Assembly (NCBI GenBank): GCA_031316115.1
Contig: JALDRC010000010.1
Span: 1-64,000, forward strand
Length of the DNA: 64,000 nucleotides
DNA from: Nitrososphaeraceae archaeon
GTDB lineage: Archaea; Thermoproteota; Nitrososphaeria; Nitrososphaerales; Nitrososphaeraceae
Direction of reading: 5' to 3'
The notes under the pieces were generated by a model. It had not been told where the DNA came from, searched no databases, and saw only the letters and a program-made list of their open reading frames with translations. Made by a program: the position numbers and the translations under genes. Numbering within the stretch: position 1 is the first letter of the stretch; the number at the start of each line of letters is the position of its first letter. Shown here one piece after another: positions 55,209-64,000 of this stretch.

Positions 55209-55900
55209 ATTCTTCAATGTAGTTGATGAATAATATATCTTGATTAACTAGCATTTTTTTCAAGATTTCATTCTATCCTTCCTTTAGATTCTAAAGAGTG
55301 GATAAATGATTTTACCCGCATAATCATTATTAAAACGAACCTGAGTGTTAATGTTGGTTATTCTATCTTCTTATTCTGTCACCTTTTCAACCCGTGGCTT
55401 TAACCCCTTCAGATTACAGATAATTGTACCTATCTTGTGGATGGATTTTTCCCCATATAAGGTTATAAACGAATGATTGTCTAAAGCAACCATAACCTTT
55501 GATAGAAATTCAAGATTGTAAATTATTGATTAATCTATCATTAAAGCTGCCAATTAATAATGTTTTAGCATTGTCCAGATATCTTCTCTATTCCCTCATA
55601 CATGTCTAGAATCTGGTTCAAGTGATATCCTCAAGGCATCAGAGCGAAAAAATTTTCAATATTAAGACCGATTACAGTTAAACTTGAAGGTAACTTTATA
55701 AGAAATTGATAATTTTTTTCTTGTTTTAGAGGAGAAATCTTGTAAAAAATTCCATAGATGATAAGATTTCCCTTTTTCACATCAACCTTTTAATGTGGGT
55801 GATTTTTTCAAAAACTTTTATAAAAAACTCAATTCTCAGAGATTAATTAATCTCTAAAAATGTTTTTGTGATATATTTTTAAAATATTAGGTTAAATAAA
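55209..55900 (-). pseudogene. Eroded DUF72 gene
   Basis: The minus strand aligns along its whole length with the DUF72 gene at 32202-33102. Examples are GAATGATTGTCTAAAGCAACC against GAATGGTTTTGTGAAGTCAC (quoted in part), the AATAATGTTTTAGCATTGTCCAGAT segment against the equivalent ATAATGTTTCAACATCTCCCATG, and the final LLNNYT-like end. Many frameshifts and stops leave no open frame. It is an old copy; no mobile-element ends are visible around it. Confidence 0.7.
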
Positions 55901-56130
55901 TCATGAAAAATTATACAGAAAATCATAGAGGATTATAGAATGTTTCTATTTTATTTCTTATCTTAACATATCCCTTTTAGGATATATTCATATTCATTAA
56001 CTGGTTATTTGTTTGATGAATACTAAATCAAATTTCCAGCTAGTAGTTCATTGCATCATTTTTATTTTTTTAATTTATATAGGACGAAAAAACAAAATTT
56101 TTAATTACTAATTATGCCAATTATAAACTT

Positions 56131-56307
56131 ATGCCAATAGTAACTATATCAATGTATAGTGGTAGGAATCAGAAAGAAAAAGATAGACTTGCAGAGTCAA
56201 TAACTGATAACATAGTTAAAATATTCCAAGTAGAAAGAGAAGAAGTAGTGATTGTTTTTCAAGAAGCTCCACACGGCAATTGGTATGCCGCAGGTATTAG
56301 ACTTTAA
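56131..56307 (+). CDS. 4-oxalocrotonate tautomerase-family protein
   Basis: ATG at 56131 opens 58 codons: MPIVTISMYSGRNQKEKDRL, AESITDNIVKIFQVEREEVV, IVFQEAPHGNWYAAGIRL. After Met removal Pro1 is the catalytic base, and the beta-alpha-beta layout with the ending FQEAPHGNWYAAG is classic for the family, which keto-enol tautomerises small acids as a hexamer or trimer of dimers. The arginine after the first strand (Arg12) fits the substrate-binding position. Size is exactly the family norm. Single gene. A partial repeat of its start (ATGCCAATTATAAAC) precedes it at 56114. Confidence 0.9.
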   Translation: MPIVTISMYSGRNQKEKDRLAESITDNIVKIFQVEREEVVIVFQEAPHGNWYAAGIRL

Positions 56308-56774
56308 TATTACCATCTAATAATATCCACAAAATAGATTAAACAAGAATAAACTGAAAAATTTAGAGAACAGTGATTGACTGTAATAGTTTCAACTATA
56401 TTCGTCTTAAGTTTTAGGAAAACAATTTTATTTGTAATCGACTAAAAATTCTATATTCAGATCGATGAGTAGTGGTTGCACAGTACTGTTAAATTTGGTA
56501 TTTTTACACAGGTTTTAATCGAGATTTTTTACGAATTGTTGTATGTGTAGATAAAACAATTACGTATCCATTTTGAATGCCTTTTATATATTACGATGCA
56601 TATTTGTTTGAACAAAATAGATATTAATAATCAAGACATGCTTCCTATCCATACAATATTTCCTTATTTTTGAAATATATTATCTCTGAAAATTTAATCT
56701 TGAGTTTGGGTTGATAGATAAATGTGTCGTATGTTTAAAAGTCCTAGCTCTAATTAAATATGTTATATTTATCA
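56308..56774. other. Gene-free stretch
   Basis: No gene or relic recognised. Confidence 0.35.
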
Positions 56775-57450
56775 TACAAGAGGCTGTGTTAATTTAGGAT
56801 AATATCCATCTCCTTTAATAAAAAATCATGACTATTATTCACTATAGTATCATTATACATAGAAACAAAGAATTGTATCCAGTTATACACATGAAATAGA
56901 TTACATTCTTCTTTGATACAAGGATAATAATCATCAAAACTTTCTATCCTGTCTTTCAAAAACTGGTTTACTCTTTCCATCAAACTTTTTTCTATTGAAG
57001 AATGCAGATAGTGTTTTAATCCAATTATGTTACATGCTTCATCATACCAGGTACCTACATCTGTATAGACGGTATGTTTACCGTATCTGGATACAAGAGA
57101 TCTGATGAATTTTTCAGCTACCAGCATGTTTCTCTCTTGAGAGATAGATTCCAAGCACATAACTGTCAACAGGTTCAATACAAACCCATAACCAATAATG
57201 TTGGTTACCAATCTGAATAATTGTTTCATCTATAATAAAAGCAGTTATTCTTTTTCTTTTGTAGATCTGACAAGATCCAAATCTTTGTATTTGATTCCAA
57301 ACAGAAACATGACTTCTCTTTTCATCTCTAAATATTACTAATGCTTTAGATGTACTACGTAAACTTAAACCAAGTACAGATAAAGAGAATACATTACAAT
57401 ATAGTTATATGTTCTATTTCTTTCAAATTTGATTTGATTCATATTATAAA
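56775..57450 (-). pseudogene. IS6-type transposase, frameshifted, best-preserved copy
   Basis: The open part (57229-56789) contains RNMLVAEKFIRSLVSRYGKH, VYTDVGTWYDEACNIIGLKH, SSIEKSLMERVNQFLKDRIE and SFDDYYPC: the second Asp and the Glu of an IS6/IS240 DDE core. The upstream catalytic part DETIIQIGNQHYWLWVCIEP is in another frame before 57229, so one base is missing or added near 57140. Further upstream to about 57450 only scraps remain. After the stop, CAGCCTCTTGTATG is a probable element end. Relics of the same enzyme occur at 2546, 11930, 13440, 28215 and perhaps 36270. Confidence 0.8.
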
Positions 57451-58027
57451 TAGAATACTTCTTAGCTATAGCTGTTTCTGCTTAAGTTAATAGAGCCATA
57501 CAAGAATAGCTATCAATATTAAGTTTTCTCTTCTTTGAGGTTAGATTCCAAAGGTAGATGGATAATTTGGACCAATTTAGATCCACAGCAAAATGTAATG
57601 ACTGCTAATTTTGAGTATAGTTTCAACTATTATGAATGGTAATACTCTTTATCTTTGGTAAATATTGAATGAATGAGAACGTTAGTTGAATCAACTTTTG
57701 TAAATCTACATATTTTTTTTATTTTGAAATAACACATAATGTTTTAAATTTCTGGTAGACAAGATCTTTAAGAGTCAAGAAATATGATGATACATTACAA
57801 TTAAGTATTTGTAAATATTAAAATTACTTTGATTCAAGTATTAATGAAATCATTTCATTAAACAATTCTTGATTATTTAATTATATCTATCTTTATAATT
57901 TACTATTGGATATACATAAATTTTATGGTATTCATAAAAAATCTTCTAATTGGTTACTAATTAAAAAATAAATGGATAATAACTTATGAGATTAGTCTTG
58001 ATATAGGTTATTACTATTATTAAAGTA
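57451..58027. other. Gene-free stretch
   Basis: No gene; may contain the eroded 5' end of the IS6-type element. Confidence 0.35.
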
Positions 58028-58651
58028 CTAAATATCTAATGAACGAGAATGTTTATGTGTATGTGGACGTTCACCAGGATATTTTCGTCTAATATGCGCA
58101 GAAGGTCTCTTATATAACATCTCTAAAAACCAGGCTTCGTGTTCAATTTCTTCTCTAAGAATATCTTTTGCAACATCGTATGTTGCTGGATCTTTTCCGA
58201 TTGTCATATTGCAAACTTTATTCCAATTAACTATAGCTCCTTGTTCTGCTTTTAGACATTTTTCTAAAATTTCTTTAAGATTTGTTGGATCTGGTGATGG
58301 AAGTTGTAAAAATTCTGTACCAGAAATACGGATAAATTCTTCAGCGTCATTAGGTAAACGTCCACCCAATTCATATATTCTTGATAGACAAGATTCAAAA
58401 TGACTTAGATCTTCCAATCGTGCGTCTTCAATTATTCCTTTAATTGATTCACCTTCCGTTCCTGTACAATGCATACGAAGATTAGTAAAATAATAATACG
58501 CAGCAAATTCGACCGATGCGTTATATACTAACGCTTTAACTAGTTCTTCAACATTGATCCCATTCTGCTCCAGAACTTTTACTCCCACTACATTTATTTG
58601 TTCTATTGATTTTTCTGCTCTATCGGTATTTTCTTTACTCATTAAATTCAT
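58028..58651 (-). CDS. Ferritin-like / Dps-like protein
   Basis: This 207-residue protein has a four-helix bundle with ferritin-type ligands: Glu48 (VEFAAYYYFTN), the DLSH motif (Asp81/His84, where ExxH is usual), Glu136 (AEQGAIVNW) and EIEH (Glu168/His171). Four cysteines (62, 88, 132, 146) recall archaeal Dps-like proteins that keep a cysteine pair near the metal site. It would oxidise and store iron or protect against peroxide. A basic His/Arg-rich tail (RRKYPGERPHTHKHSR) could touch DNA. ATG at 58651 (Met-4 possible). The CBS gene upstream is on the same strand, about 155 bp away. Confidence 0.8.
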   Translation of the reverse strand: MNLMSKENTDRAEKSIEQINVVGVKVLEQNGINVEELVKALVYNASVEFAAYYYFTNLRMHCTGTEGESIKGIIEDARLEDLSHFESCLSRIYELGGRLPNDAEEFIRISGTEFLQLPSPDPTNLKEILEKCLKAEQGAIVNWNKVCNMTIGKDPATYDVAKDILREEIEHEAWFLEMLYKRPSAHIRRKYPGERPHTHKHSRSLDI

Positions 58652-58806
58652 TATATTATTAAACTTTATTTATAAATTTATTTCTTAAAAATAGGAATCT
58701 AATTTTAAACTTTTCAAGTAAATCATGATAAAGAGTATAAATCTTCATAAAACAATTATATTTTAAAATAATAAACAATGAATATATGTACCTAATTGTA
58801 TTTGTA

Positions 58807-59355
58807 TCAAGGTAAATCTACAGTATGGATCGCATCTTCGCAATTTAAACACATAAATCGGTCACAATCATCGCACCATTGTATTTCATCCGAACCACCA
58901 CATGAATCACATGAAGGACCTTTTCCTCTTGTAACTGTTTTCAATATCGAAAAAATAGAACTAGATTTGATTTTAGGTAATAAATACATGACCAAGTTTG
59001 TTGTTGTGATAATACCTAATATATCATCATTTTGGTCTACAATTGCAATCTTTCTGACTCCATTTTTTAACATAATTTTAACTACATTTTCAATCGTGGT
59101 AGTTTGATACGCTTGAATAAGTGGATGAGAAGCCAAAGACTCCACTGGAGTATCAGGATCATATCTTCTGACAAGATCTCGTTCAGTGACTATCCCATAC
59201 GGTTTGTTATTTTTAGTGATAATAATACTACCAACCCTTTTCTCTGTCATCAAGGTTGCTGCTTGGGATGCTGTTTTTGATATATCTAAAGAAACAACAT
59301 TAGGAGACATTATATCCTCAACTTTTGTATTGTTCTCTTCTTCAAATGATCCCAT
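58807..59355 (-). CDS. CBS-pair protein with C-terminal B-box-like zinc finger
   Basis: This 182-residue soluble protein has two CBS motifs (about 11-66: VEDIMSPNVVSLDI, RVGSIIITKNNKPYGIVTERD; and 76-128: VVKIMLKNGVRKIAIVDQND, ILGIITTTNLV) forming one Bateman module that binds adenosyl ligands such as AMP or SAM. The last 35 residues hold Cys149, 152, 161, 164, 169, 172 and His177, a B-box/treble-clef zinc finger. CBS plus zinc finger suggests an energy or ligand sensor that docks to a partner protein. ATG at 59355. No operon partner is obvious beyond the ferritin-like gene downstream. Confidence 0.88.
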   Translation of the reverse strand: MGSFEEENNTKVEDIMSPNVVSLDISKTASQAATLMTEKRVGSIIITKNNKPYGIVTERDLVRRYDPDTPVESLASHPLIQAYQTTTIENVVKIMLKNGVRKIAIVDQNDDILGIITTTNLVMYLLPKIKSSSIFSILKTVTRGKGPSCDSCGGSDEIQWCDDCDRFMCLNCEDAIHTVDLP

Positions 59356-60011
59356 GATATAATACCCTTATAATTTGGTAAATCTATGTTATATACATTA
59401 ACTTGAACTATAACAGATTATCAATTTTTTACATATCAACAATGTAGGATAATCGAATATAATTAAAGTATGAAAATAAGAAAGAACTGCCACAGATAAT
59501 TCGTTACATCCTTTTTTATATTCTTTTTAGGCATCAATATATGCTTTTAATCATGTGTTTCACCTAAAGGTGAAGAAAGTTTAGAGTATAAACCTAAGAA
59601 TTTCAATCCTAATGAGCATCATCATAGGTATCTAACAAAAGTCGTTTGTATGTAGGAATAAATTTTGATTATAATTTTTAATAAAACACAAACATCTTTA
59701 AAAACAGATACCATATTGTCTCTAAACTCTAAATAAAAACAATAAAAAGATTTAATATCTCATAGAGAAGAAAATATAAGTAAACAAGACCATAGAAAAC
59801 AAAAACGAAATATAATCGATAGCAAATTTTTCTCTAAATAACATAAATGCATAAATTGTAATATATTTTCTTTCAAAATTACTTTTTTAAGGATATTAAA
59901 GATAATCCAACAGAATTTGTAATGTGACCTATAGAGAAATTATAAATCATTTTTGCTATTTAGTCTGATCCAATTAATCATAGTACCTGAGATTTAGATG
60001 GAAATTCGATT
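59356..60011. other. Gene-free stretch with a small hairpin
   Basis: No gene. TTCACCTAAAGGTGAA (about 59560-59575) is a perfect 6-bp hairpin with a 4-base loop, not followed by a clear T-run. Confidence 0.35.
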
Positions 60012-60716
60012 TTATTTAGTTTTTGCGACATTAATGATTTTTTCAGCAGTATTTCCAGTTGGATCTTCTAAAATTACCTCTGCGATATTTTTTAATGGTT
60101 CCAGAATACTCGCGCCACTGGCCTTGGTCGGTTCTATAAAATCATTTAGTGCTTGAGTAACTTTACTTTTATCTATATTGTTTGCATTGGAAATCGAAGT
60201 GGATATAATGTCTACAAGTTGAAATTGATTCAAATTTTCCAAATTTTTAATATTATCTGAAATATTATCATTACTTGAAGATGGTCGTAAAGTTGGACTA
60301 GTATTATTTTGGGTACCGTTTGGAATGCTCTCTATTCCCGTTTTGTTGTTCGGACTAGAACTTGCCAATTGTTTAGGCTCAACTAATTCCAAATACTTGT
60401 TTAATATTGCCTCATTTTTACGTTCTTCTTCAGTTAGTGGTTTTTTTTCTACTGGTTTGCTTTCTTCTTCCTTTATTTTCATTTTTTCACATGTTTCTGA
60501 ATCAAAAAGTTTATTACAAATCTCTATTTCTATTGACTCTTTTTTATCTTCTTTTTTTTCTTTGGCTGCTAAAGCTTCATTAAAATAGAAATTAGCCCAA
60601 GATAATTCAGATTTTGGTGTTTGCACGAAATTATTTTCAAACACTGATAATGGGATAACCAGTATCAAACCAATACCAGCTATTGAAAATAGATTACTAA
60701 CAGTATTTTTGTTCAT
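60012..60716 (-). CDS. Secreted or anchored low-complexity protein
   Basis: This 234-residue protein has a signal sequence (about 8-26, IAGIGLILVIPLSVF) and a charged Lys/Glu-rich section with two cysteines (EICNKLFDSETCEKMK, 68-79). A Pro/Glu linker (SKPVEKKPLTEEER) follows, then an Asn/Ser/Thr-rich stretch with many N-x-S/T sites, and a C-terminal helical part (FQLVDIISTSISNANN, TQALNDFIEPTKA, GNTAEKIINVAKTK). It is probably exported and glycosylated. ATG at 60716. No family recognised. Confidence 0.55.
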   Translation of the reverse strand: MNKNTVSNLFSIAGIGLILVIPLSVFENNFVQTPKSELSWANFYFNEALAAKEKKEDKKESIEIEICNKLFDSETCEKMKIKEEESKPVEKKPLTEEERKNEAILNKYLELVEPKQLASSSPNNKTGIESIPNGTQNNTSPTLRPSSSNDNISDNIKNLENLNQFQLVDIISTSISNANNIDKSKVTQALNDFIEPTKASGASILEPLKNIAEVILEDPTGNTAEKIINVAKTK

Positions 60717-61186
60717 TATTACATTGAATAATATCTCCTAGTTATTTTTATTCATTATGTTTAAGATTTTATTGAAAAACTTTACTTTTTAAAGAATATA
60801 GATAGAAATATTTAATTTTTTAATTTCTATTCCCGTAATTAACTAGAAATTTTTATTTTGTAAATTAAAATAGGTCAACTTTTGAAAGACAATAGAAGAT
60901 TATTAAATGAAGAATGGAATTCCTATTTACAAGTTTCGAAAAATCCTTTTATTGACATAATTATAATCCATCAGGTTGTAAAATCATTATTTTCTTTTCA
61001 TGTAATAATATTATTCTATTTTTTTTATTTTATTTTATGATGGAGTAGGTATAGTAAATTTTCTTAAAACATAATAAAATAAAAATAAAAACAAATTTAA
61101 TATAAAAAAATAAAAAATAAAAATGAAGTCTTTTCTTATTTTTGTACGTTATTCACAATAATTCCTATGTTATTGTACTAATTATA
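60717..61186. other. Gene-free AT-rich stretch
   Basis: No gene; long A/T runs (about 61070-61125) precede the 3' end of the next gene. Confidence 0.35.
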
Positions 61187-62014
61187 TCAATTATCATCGT
61201 CATCCTTGTTGTCATCCTTGTTGTTATCCTTGTTGTTATCCTTGTTGTTATCCTTGTTGTTATCCTTGTTGTTATCCTTGTCATCCTTGTTGTCATCCTT
61301 GTTGTTATCCTTGTCATCCTTGTTGTCATCCTTGTTGTTATCCTTGTTGTCATCCTTGTTGTCATTGTCATCTTTTTCGATATCAGCAGATTGAGAAGGA
61401 TTAACGATATCATCTGCCCTTTCAGCTTGACCAAGCTGGTCAGCAACAACGGTATAAGCTGCTACAAATTCATCCCCATCCAAATTATGCAAAGCCAATC
61501 CATTACCGGCAAAGGGGATAGATGCTGAAAATGAGTTTCCTTCTTCTGGATATTGAGGTTGTATAAGTGATGATATAACTGAACCTTGGTTACCAGGTAA
61601 TGGAATAATACTCATTGTTCCAAATTGAGGAGATATTTTAGGAATTGTTGTTGAAGTCTCACCTGAGGTCATATTTCTATACAGTATTTGTACTTCAACT
61701 GGTTTAGACGCAATAAAAGATAGTGTTCCTTCGTAAATGGTATTGTCTCCTTTTAGACGTAATATAGTTATACTTTGGTGCGCTTCATGACCAGGAAGTG
61801 GGTCAGGAGATGATGTGACTACACCCTGTTGTACAATTTTTTTAGTATCTGTTCCTTGTTCTTGAGTGGTGATTTGATTACTTTCTTCTGAAATTTGCGC
61901 GCTAGCTAGACCAAGTACTCCGCCATCTGTCAAGTATGTGAACAACATTATGAAAGATGCCAGAGATACTAAAGAAACAAAGATCAGATTACTTATATCG
62001 ATCTGATTTTTCAT
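61187..62014 (-). CDS. Secreted protein with Asp/Asn/Lys repeat tail, paralogue of the 10773-11363 product
   Basis: This 275-residue protein has a signal sequence (about 10-38, ending GLASAQ). The folded domain (about 60-200) shares GHEAHQSITILRL, YEGTLSFIASKPVEVQIL and GLALHNLDGDEFVAAYTVVA with the product of 10773-11363. The last 60 residues are built of DNK/DDNK/DNNK units encoded by a near-perfect ATCCTTGTTGTC-type repeat. The tail is highly charged and disordered and may bind cations or the cell surface. The domain has no cysteine. ATG at 62014. The tail repeat and the high conservation of blocks suggest a domesticated exoprotein family; its role is unknown. Confidence 0.75.
   Translation of the reverse strand: MKNQIDISNLIFVSLVSLASFIMLFTYLTDGGVLGLASAQISEESNQITTQEQGTDTKKIVQQGVVTSSPDPLPGHEAHQSITILRLKGDNTIYEGTLSFIASKPVEVQILYRNMTSGETSTTIPKISPQFGTMSIIPLPGNQGSVISSLIQPQYPEEGNSFSASIPFAGNGLALHNLDGDEFVAAYTVVADQLGQAERADDIVNPSQSADIEKDDNDNKDDNKDNNKDDNKDDKDNNKDDNKDDKDNNKDNNKDNNKDNNKDNNKDDNKDDDDN
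61196..61372. repeat. Asp/Asn/Lys-coding microsatellite-like tract
   Basis: Units TTGTTATCC, TTGTTGTCATCC and TTGTCATCC alternate for about 175 bp inside the 3' end of the gene at 61187-62014. All units are multiples of three, so length changes keep the frame. Confidence 0.9.
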
Positions 62015-62100
62015 TTATAGAAAAAGTATTTAAGGTATGATATAACCTTTTTTACTTTAAAGGGATATCACAATTACCAAGCTTCTAAATAACTAAATGT

Positions 62101-63144
62101 TGTACTTGCATACATAGGTAACAGATTCACTTACCAACATGGGTAACACTTTTTATCTGCTTGATTTTCTTGTTACCATTATAACTATTTAATCTTCCTT
62201 TTATAAGAAACATTTCAGATGGTGTATGACCACCTATACCACCATGTTCTCTTTCTTCATTGTATGCTTTGACAAACATGGAATACATTATTTTTCCATC
62301 TTCTACATTAGGAATATTTTCTACTGCTAGAAACTCATTCTTTACAATCTTGTTATATGCTTCAATTTTTCCCTGTAATTGTGGATATCTAGCAGGTATG
62401 GATTTATCTTTTATATTGTTACGTCGTAGAAAACGTCTGAATATCTTGGATGTAAACTGTTTACCATTATCATGCATTACCTTTTCTGGTTTACCATTAT
62501 CTACTATGTAGTCTTCCAGTACATCTATTACATCTACACTCCTTTTTCTCTCAGTCCATTCACTTGCTATCTTTCTTGAACAATCATCTTCACAACTGAT
62601 AACATAGTTCTTTTGAGCACAATTCTCTATGTAAAATGGTCCTAAAATGTCCATCTGTACCATTTGATTAGGTTTTTTCATTGCAAATCTTTTGTATTTT
62701 CTGTGTCTGATTTTACATGAAAAGATATTCAAACCATGTCTTTTCAGTATATTGTATATGGTTCTGGTACTTAGTGATACCTCCTTTAGTCTTTTTAATC
62801 TGAATTTTATACGATTGCATCCAAATCTTTTTGTTGTACGTAAATTTAGTATTTCCTGTTCTATCTCTTTTGTTACTTTTCCAGGTTGGATATTATGAGG
62901 TTTTGTACTTTTATCATGTAAACCTTCTATTCCATACTTTAGGTACCTGTTTTTCCACTTGTAGTATATCTTTCTAGATATCTGATATCTAATACAGATA
63001 TCAATTACAGTATCTCCAGGCCATTCTTTTTCATGAAGTAAATTATATTTTGTTTGTAAATCTATTTCCTATAAACTTCCTAGCAGAGCTAGAGAGTGTT
63101 ACCCATGTCAGTAAATGAAATTGTAACCTATGTGTGTAAGTACA
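62101..63144 (-). mobile_element. IS481-type element with approximately 50-bp terminal inverted repeats
   Basis: The ends match as imperfect inverted repeats: TGTACTTGCATACATAGGT ... ACATGGGTAACACT at 62101-62150 and the reverse of AGTGTTACCCATGTCAG ... ACCTATGTGTGTAAGTACA at 63094-63144. The transposase frame (minus) runs from about 63073 to 62127 without a stop: helix-turn-helix IRYQISRKIYYKWKNRYLKY, GIEGLHDK, then integrase core MVQMDILGPFYIEN, DDCSRKIASEW, VMHDNGKQFTS, ARYPQLQGKIEAYNKIVKNE and EREHGGIGGHTPSEMF (D-D-E residues present). No ATG, GTG or TTG precedes TTG 62732 in this frame, and an upstream frame (SSSARKFIGNRFTNKI) seems to be the real N-terminus, so a frameshift near 63045-63060 is likely. 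A truncated copy is at 24140-24624. Confidence 0.85.
62127..62732 (-). CDS. IS481-type transposase, catalytic part
   Basis: This 201-codon TTG-started section of the transposase covers the rve integrase core with the acidic triad: Asp in VQMDILG, Asp in MHDNGKQF and Glu in GKIEAYNK. The full frame extends upstream to about 63073 (HTH region) without a usual start codon. See the element entry for the probable N-terminal frameshift. It is likely inactive unless frameshifting or transcriptional slippage joins both parts. Confidence 0.7.
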   Translation of the reverse strand: MNIFSCKIRHRKYKRFAMKKPNQMVQMDILGPFYIENCAQKNYVISCEDDCSRKIASEWTERKRSVDVIDVLEDYIVDNGKPEKVMHDNGKQFTSKIFRRFLRRNNIKDKSIPARYPQLQGKIEAYNKIVKNEFLAVENIPNVEDGKIMYSMFVKAYNEEREHGGIGGHTPSEMFLIKGRLNSYNGNKKIKQIKSVTHVGK

Positions 63145-63168
63145 TCAACTAAGTAATAGTATTCCATT

Positions 63169-64000
63169 CTAAAGTTCTTCTCCATTTATTGCTATTATGT
63201 ACTTGGAAATTTGATTCATCCATTCTTTATAGTCTTTTTCCGTTATATGACCGTTAAAAAAGTCTTTAATGATTTCATTTCTAATCTGTCTCAAACGGTA
63301 CAGAGATTCTTCTGGATTATTCTGTGATTCTTTATATGCATCATCTATGACCATTTTCCTTTTGGTTAGATAAGTCTTCTTTCTCTGTCTATATTTCTTT
63401 AATACCCATTTTAATCCTGGTATAGCTGCTAGAAATATTATTGGAATAAGTAAGACATTCAAATATTCTGAAATCGTACTTCCTTCTTTAAAGTTGGCCG
63501 TAAGAGCTGTCCCATATTTTGTCATAGTAAAATTTAGTTTAGGACTCTCTTCGTCAACAAACAAATCACGAAACCAAAATATAAATGAATTTAAAAACTC
63601 CACTACCTGTGCTTGATCCTTTTCAATTGAATTATTTGAAATATTTCCAGACCAATAAGAAAAGTCATAACTTACTCCCGGATATGCTACACAGTTCAAT
63701 TGAGATCCGAAAGGAAATCGAATAAAAGAAGAATGGTCTATGGAAATAGTGTCATTAGAGGTATCAGAGGAACATACTATTCTGCCTGAGTTTGGAGGAT
63801 GAATGTTGGTTTGCAATCCTACATCCAACTTTTTTGAAGTGGAATTAACAACAGATATTGAATTTGATGCAGTATTAGTAACATATAGAGTTTTTGTTAG
63901 TACATCAAAATCCATAAAACTAGCTATATTGGGAAATTGATTTGACTTTGATTGTCCACTCTCCTTGATAAATCTGTCTAGATACTCGTTTGTTTGGAGA
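63169..64000 (-). CDS. Partial beta-propeller-like membrane protein (5' end outside window)
   Basis: The frame is open to the window edge (upstream codons read LQTNEYLDRFIKESGQSKSN), so at least 276 residues of a longer protein are seen. The visible N-part DFDVLTKTLYVTNTASNSIS is a YVTN-type propeller repeat. A Cys-containing beta domain (IVCSSDT, LNCVAYPG) follows, then a membrane helix (about LLIPIIFLAAIPGLKWVL), a basic patch and a SHOCT-like helical tail (DFFNGHITEKDYKEWMNQIS). Topology: propeller outside, tail inside. It probably is a surface binding protein. Confidence 0.7.
   Translation of the reverse strand, partial: LQTNEYLDRFIKESGQSKSNQFPNIASFMDFDVLTKTLYVTNTASNSISVVNSTSKKLDVGLQTNIHPPNSGRIVCSSDTSNDTISIDHSSFIRFPFGSQLNCVAYPGVSYDFSYWSGNISNNSIEKDQAQVVEFLNSFIFWFRDLFVDEESPKLNFTMTKYGTALTANFKEGSTISEYLNVLLIPIIFLAAIPGLKWVLKKYRQRKKTYLTKRKMVIDDAYKESQNNPEESLYRLRQIRNEIIKDFFNGHITEKDYKEWMNQISKYIIAINGEEL

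Noticed and set aside
1-64000. CRISPR array
   Set aside because: The only long tandem array (8894-9681) has no unique spacers; units are contiguous and near-identical.

Overview
This is an AT-rich window (roughly 30% G+C by eye) that looks archaeal, most likely from a terrestrial ammonia-oxidising thaumarchaeon (Nitrososphaeria, Nitrosocosmicus-like). The reasons are: many TTG starts; TATA-like boxes about 25 nt upstream of the start codon at glnA and the Lrp gene, as expected for leaderless archaeal transcripts; and families common in that group (DUF131, DUF72, Lrp/AsnC, Dps-like ferritin, TTG-started small secreted proteins, many decayed insertion sequences). No rRNA, intact tRNA, CRISPR array or ammonia-oxidation gene is present, so the lineage is an inference.

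Region by region. 0.4-9 kb: a BASS-type transporter flanked by three copies of a hairpin repeat, a split Excalibur/thermonuclease pair, a phasin-like protein, a PH-SHOCT protein, a short-chain dehydrogenase, and a two-gene ABC-2 exporter whose ATPase has no ordinary start codon. 8.9-9.7 kb: a strikingly G+C-rich 24-bp tandem array. 9.7-16 kb: a graveyard of transposase and integrase relics around a secreted protein, a small membrane protein and a PQQ-type sugar dehydrogenase. 16-20.6 kb: a long HsdR restriction subunit with only a decayed HsdS scrap beside it, then a secreted metzincin protease. 21-27 kb: a TPR protein with a fresh internal duplication and a 710-residue protein joining a multi-helix membrane domain to a C-terminal Venus-flytrap receptor domain. 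27-34.5 kb: IS relics, small operons, a DUF131 protein, a DUF72 gene broken by a 16-bp duplication, and a LamG protein.

35-45 kb: a homologue of eukaryotic cytosolic peptide:N-glycanase, divergent from an unknown gene broken by a 10-bp duplication; a secreted phosphoesterase with altered metal ligands; and several small zinc-binding or membrane proteins. 44.9-52.1 kb: the most coherent metabolic unit. It holds glutamine synthetase followed by a dissected glutamate-synthase-like set (FMN/Fe-S subunit, an FMN-fold paralogue without the Fe-S cysteines, an Ntn amidotransferase, and a GXGXG subunit), all on the minus strand, facing a divergent Lrp/AsnC regulator. 52.4-64 kb: a decayed IS1595 element with its target duplication still visible, a DUF72 pseudogene, a short 4-oxalocrotonate tautomerase, a ferritin-like protein, a CBS/zinc-finger protein, secreted proteins including a paralogue of the 10.8-kb gene with an Asp/Asn/Lys tail, an IS481-type element with long terminal inverted repeats, and the 3' part of a beta-propeller-like membrane protein that runs off the window.

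Taken together, the window is an accessory-rich stretch of a genome eroding by stop codons and short tandem duplications, with one intact nitrogen-assimilation operon and several unusual sensor or secreted proteins.
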